Origin: Gemmatimonadales bacterium
GTDB taxonomy: Bacteria; Gemmatimonadota; Gemmatimonadetes; Gemmatimonadales; GWC2-71-9
Direction of reading: 5' to 3'
DNA length: 64,000 nt
Assembly: GCA_041390145.1 (NCBI GenBank)
Contig: JAWKQM010000012.1
Coordinates: forward strand, 1 to 64,000
Position numbers and translations under genes: made by a program. The stretch's first letter is position 1, and each line of letters starts with the position of its first letter. The notes beneath the pieces were generated by a model. That model saw only the letters and a list, made by a program, of their open reading frames with translations, was not told the origin of the DNA and searched no databases. Shown here piece after piece: positions 62,001 through 64,000 of the stretch.

Positions 62001-63058
62001 AGGAGCGTGCAGAGGAGGGCCAGGATCGCCAGCGAGCCCGCCGAACTTCCCATCGGCCCGAGCGCGGGGCGGTAGAACGACATCGGGGAGAAAAAGTCCT
62101 CGAGGCCCAGGAGGGAGCCGATCGGCGCCCGCGCGAGAACCCCCACGCCGAGCGCGAGCACCGCATACCGTGTCACCGCGGTCGCTGAGACGACCACGAT
62201 GAGGATGAGGGCGAGCAGCAGAACGCAGGCCGTGACCCGGGCGCCCTTTTCTCGCGCCGCCGCCGTGGCCTCCTCGAGGACCGGCGGCACCGGCTGCACG
62301 CTGAAGAGCAAGCGGGGGCCGGCGGTGGTGGGTTCCGAATAATCGAAGACGTCAGGCGTGTCCGGCGCAGTGCCGACCGGATACACGCGGAGCCCGACGC
62401 CCGTCCGCGCCCGGAAGTCCTCCGTCACGGATTGCACCCGTTCCGGGACCGCCGAGGAGGCCCAGACCACGACGGAGCCCACGGCTCGCCGCTCGAGTGG
62501 CGCCTCGCGGGTGACCTCGAGCACCAGGTAGAACGGGTTGTCCGTGGTCGACACCGGGCGGCCGTCGCCCTGTGGGGCCAATCGATGCGAGCCTGCCCAT
62601 GCCTGGACCTGGCCGGCTTCGTCAAGCAGCGCGACGCCGGCCTCCAGGTCGGTGTGGCCCACCGCGTGTTCGAGCGCCGGGAAGGTTGCCTGCAGATTGG
62701 AGGGGGCGGCGCTCGCTTCATCCGCGAGGCGGTTCGCAAGCAGGTACGCGGCGTGGAGGTCGCCGGCCAGCCGGTCGGTGGCCCGGTCGACACGCGACTG
62801 CTGGATCGTTGACCAGTGGGTCTCGAGTTGCGCGAGTCGCCACTCGGTGATCAGCGGGATGAGGGCGAGGAGGGCGAGCGCCGCGCCGACCACCCGGGTC
62901 CGCCAGCCGCTCCACGGGCGGCGCACCCAGAGGGCGAGGGCCGCGCTGAGGCATGCCACGAGCACCCACCCGAGCGTCGGCGTGCGCAGCCATTCCCCGG
63001 CGGCGATAACCGTCAGGGCGGCCGACGGCAGCCACCAGCGATGCGGGGAGGGGTTCAC
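59075..63058 (-). CDS. NtrY-like sensor histidine kinase with extended membrane part
   Basis: 1327 residues, about twice the usual kinase length. Three N-terminal membrane segments, an extracytoplasmic domain (about 75-255), a block of about eight membrane segments (260-500), a second soluble domain (510-690), two more segments, a third soluble domain (about 760-890), then a segment, HAMP, PAS, HisKA with QVAHEIKNPLTPIRL (His near residue 1126) and HATPase with VLVNLLENARQAG and GSGLGLAIVKRL. It would phosphorylate an NtrC-type regulator; one lies at 34862-36247, not adjacent. The GTG start is set by the perfect TATAAT six bases upstream; the frame continues further upstream into DNA coding on the other strand. 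Confidence 0.88.
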   Translation of the reverse strand: MNPSPHRWWLPSAALTVIAAGEWLRTPTLGWVLVACLSAALALWVRRPWSGWRTRVVGAALALLALIPLITEWRLAQLETHWSTIQQSRVDRATDRLAGDLHAAYLLANRLADEASAAPSNLQATFPALEHAVGHTDLEAGVALLDEAGQVQAWAGSHRLAPQGDGRPVSTTDNPFYLVLEVTREAPLERRAVGSVVVWASSAVPERVQSVTEDFRARTGVGLRVYPVGTAPDTPDVFDYSEPTTAGPRLLFSVQPVPPVLEEATAAAREKGARVTACVLLLALILIVVVSATAVTRYAVLALGVGVLARAPIGSLLGLEDFFSPMSFYRPALGPMGSSAGSLAILALLCTLLSVALWNRPLRRRWFSLPVGILLLLVAPVVLRYFSRGITPPAAGVSLGLWLGWQLTLALAAMAPAVIAAALLRGTTDRSGSPMAVGIGMALTIVAAAAGLYVWQPGTGWEGWYIFLWLPGLLLVTRPAARMVTIIGIATVAGSAAALLTWGAITDSRLEAAQQDAMRQGPSVDPVVVPLLDRAGARLRETPAPQNASQLYVRWLEARTDLAGYPVRLALRRPDGTVSATLALDSLDLPEDSVAALATGLPLGDSMRISTVRGVPGVYQVLTLRLASEDLLTVSIGPKTNLLVPDRLGSLLDPTALAQPSYRMALSPPTPGLTPDARRLRWRREGWSVHGERAVQMPDGVRGAHADVDLRGPFPLLVRGALVVVLDAVVLALIWLLAEAIAGMPPALPSWQRLRRSFRVRVAIALSGFFLVPAVGFSVWELSRLNTEAARQRDDAITQVLRDVVAVSTDPTAAPVPPGAALDRLAGRFHSDLAVYRGGARIAATDSVLADLAILAPLQDAAAFQVMAFDGEVESAADEPLLGRGGRVGYRVERPGRGDQLVVLAAPRGAEVTRLAASQADLGWLLLLATVLGLAAAVAAARGVAEALARPVADLRRAALALGRGEPQPRSSAPPPLEFEPVVAAFARMTQDIRQSRIALEESRRTTAAVLATVSTGVVGIGPGGEVMVANPRAEELLGGPLALGANFNAALRGEWPSLVVAVDAFLAQPDSAPTEAELADGTRRLAVALAPLGPEIGGAVLAVNDVTELSRVERVLAWGEMARQVAHEIKNPLTPIRLGIQHLRRVHRERPEALGSALDETSERILSEIERLDTIARAFSRFAAPSGPTIAPDQMRLAPIANEVVHLYRLAGEGTEVLLESDPAAWGRAHPDEVKEVLVNLLENARQAGAHHIVVKVLPQRLEVHDDGRGISEALLPRIFEPRFSTTTSGSGLGLAIVKRLVEGWGGAVQVESEEGRGTVVTVDLA

Positions 63059-63060
63059 CC

Positions 63061-63073
63061 GCGTATTATACGC
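63061..63073. promoter_or_regulatory. palindromic bidirectional -10 element
   Basis: GCGTAT-T-ATACGC is a perfect palindrome. On the minus strand it gives TATAAT (63070-63065) six bases before the kinase GTG. On the plus strand it gives TATTAT (63064-63069) seven bases before the ATG at 63077. The two start codons lie only 18 bases apart. Confidence 0.6.
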
Positions 63074-63076
63074 AGG

Positions 63077-63730
63077 ATGAGTTCGACTTTGCCCTGCCGG
63101 CTCAAGGAAATGCTCCCTGCCGAGGTGGAGCGCTGCCTCGCCCGCCGGCCGACGCTGATCCTGCCGGTCGGATCCACCGAGCAGCACGGCGCCCACCTCC
63201 CGCTCGGGATCGACACGATTCTCGTTGAGCGGCTCGCGGACGACCTCTCCGCGCGCTTTGGGGTCGTGCGAGCCCCGGCGGTCGAGTACGCAGCCAACCG
63301 CGACCCGCATCGCCCCCTGCCGGGGAGCGCGCCACTGGGGCGGAAGACCCTCCATCGTCTCATGAACGAACTGGTGGAGGCGTGGGAGCTTGGGAGCGGT
63401 GTGTTGGAGTTCATCATCCTCACCGCGGAAGGGCACGAAGCCCACCAGGAGGCCCTGAGCACCCTTCTGGTCAAGAATGCAAAGGTTCAGGTTGTGGACA
63501 TCTTCTCGCTCGATTTTGGCTCACTGCTCGAGGAACCGGGCATGCCGGCCCACGGCGGGGAACTCGACACCTCACTCCTGATGCACCTCGCGCCGCACCT
63601 CGTGCGCATGGAAGTTGCGGTGGATACACCTCGCGCGATGCCCTCGCTGTCGACACCCGAGAAGGGGGCCCGCCTCTACAAGTTCATCCTGGACCGGATT
63701 GCGGTCCGTTGCCTGCACCAGGAGTCGTGA
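63077..63730 (+). CDS. creatininase-family protein, divergent
   Basis: 217 residues, a little shorter than the usual 240-260. GSTEQHGAHLPLGIDTIL near residue 35 holds the Glu-His-Asp metal ligands of creatininase-type amidohydrolases, and PAHGGELDTSLLMHLAPHLV near residue 155 is the second conserved block. The central NGHGGN motif of the family is replaced by TAEGHEAHQEAL, so the active site may differ. Related proteins include MftE and creatinine amidohydrolase; substrate unknown. The start is the ATG behind GCAGG; a frame from 62816 overlaps the kinase and is rejected. Confidence 0.8.
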   Translation: MSSTLPCRLKEMLPAEVERCLARRPTLILPVGSTEQHGAHLPLGIDTILVERLADDLSARFGVVRAPAVEYAANRDPHRPLPGSAPLGRKTLHRLMNELVEAWELGSGVLEFIILTAEGHEAHQEALSTLLVKNAKVQVVDIFSLDFGSLLEEPGMPAHGGELDTSLLMHLAPHLVRMEVAVDTPRAMPSLSTPEKGARLYKFILDRIAVRCLHQES

Positions 63731-64000
63731 TGCGAATCTGGCACCTGCTGCTCTGCGCCCTCTGCAGCGCGTCCGTTCTCAGCGCCCAACAGGCTGACCG
63801 GGGAGTCTTCAGCATCCAGCGGGGCGAAACGCCGCTGGGACGGGAGGAGTTCACCTTCCAACCCGCCGCCGACACGAGCGGCGGGGGCATGCTGGCCTCA
63901 CTCGCCCGCTACCCCGCCACCGCTCCGACGGTCCAGATCCAGGCCATGCTTGAGCAGGGTCCGGGGGGAGCGGTCGTCGCCCTCCAGATCGACACCCGCA
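63730..64000 (+). CDS. secreted protein of unknown function (partial)
   Basis: 90 codons are visible up to the window edge. A signal peptide (MRIWHLLLCALCSASVLSAQQ) is followed by FSIQRGETPLGREEFTFQP, which may begin a beta-rich domain. The ATG shares one base with the stop of the creatininase-like gene (TGATG). I do not recognise the family and the rest is missing. Confidence 0.6.
   Translation, partial: MRIWHLLLCALCSASVLSAQQADRGVFSIQRGETPLGREEFTFQPAADTSGGGMLASLARYPATAPTVQIQAMLEQGPGGAVVALQIDTR

Noticed and set aside
60944..62188. Plus-strand open frame of 414 codons
   Set aside because: It is antisense to the membrane part of the kinase, with low-complexity Arg/Gln/His composition and no domain.
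62816..63076. Longer N-terminus for the creatininase-like protein
   Set aside because: It would overlap the kinase gene by more than 200 bases and is low-complexity. The family starts near MSSTLPCRLKEM.

Overview
The window is about two-thirds G+C, densely coded on both strands, and has no stretch of 300 bases without a gene. I see no rRNA, tRNA, insertion sequence or CRISPR array. It looks like an ordinary chromosomal segment of a diderm bacterium: LolA, a TonB-dependent receptor, a TolC/RND efflux operon and a surface-antigen-type beta-barrel are all present. The mix of three DUF2911 paralogues, a PadR plus ADOP-type permease pair, ferredoxin-linked 2-oxoacid oxidoreductase, SpoIID-like lipoprotein and DUF4105 protein fits Gemmatimonadota best. 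That placement is inference; no marker gene was compared.

Layout. 1-2770 (-) korAB, cut at the left edge. 2881-4707 (+) ychF and a Bax-inhibitor-1 protein. 4715-5374 (-) a MOSC protein. 5496-12966 (+) a ribosomal run (rpsF, rpsR, DUF2232 protein, rplI, DAK2-DegV fusion, rsfS) ending in a 1093-residue protease/propeller/barrel protein. 13033-19614 (+) SPOR lipoprotein, smc, aroF, lolA. 19601-25212 (-) rpmE, prfA, prmC, ylbF-like, tmk, ctp, DUF2520. 25408-27744 (+) Crp/Fnr regulator, MBL-fold protein, CsgG-like protein. 27710-32814 (-) sigma factor, YajQ, SpoIID lipoprotein, Gfo/Idh dehydrogenase, DUF4105/Lnb-like protein. 32888-37707 (-) larE, an anchored protein, an NtrC-type regulator, a small membrane protein, aldehyde dehydrogenase. 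37737-38144 (+) arfB. 38172-40985 (-) M16 protease. 41087-50738 (-) tetR-tolC-MFP-RND, followed by a Cys/His-rich secreted protein, a TonB receptor and a small lipoprotein. 50883-52442 (-) comM/yifB. 52614-55627 (+) padR-ADOP permease. 55658-58963 (-) three DUF2911 genes behind a Tat-exported PCYCGC-like protein. 59075-63058 (-) a 1327-residue NtrY-like kinase. 63077-64000 (+) a creatininase-like protein and a truncated secreted protein.

How it works together. Most genes sit in tight co-directional runs, and twelve neighbouring pairs overlap by exactly four bases, which suggests translational coupling. The best promoter is TTGACT-N17-TATACT ahead of rpsF. Its -35 box is palindromic and also suits the divergent MOSC gene. 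Several first genes of a run have no Shine-Dalgarno site but carry a TANNNT-like box 5-8 bases before the start codon, the signature expected of leaderless mRNAs. The clearest case is a perfect 13-base palindrome between the kinase and the creatininase-like gene, which reads as a -10 box in both directions.

I did not find an unmistakably new defence or mobile system. The points most worth following are the symmetric/leaderless promoters, the protease-propeller-barrel protein, the DUF4105 (Lnb-like) protein, the DUF2911/PCYCGC cluster, the efflux/TonB/Cys-His cluster, and the oversized kinase.
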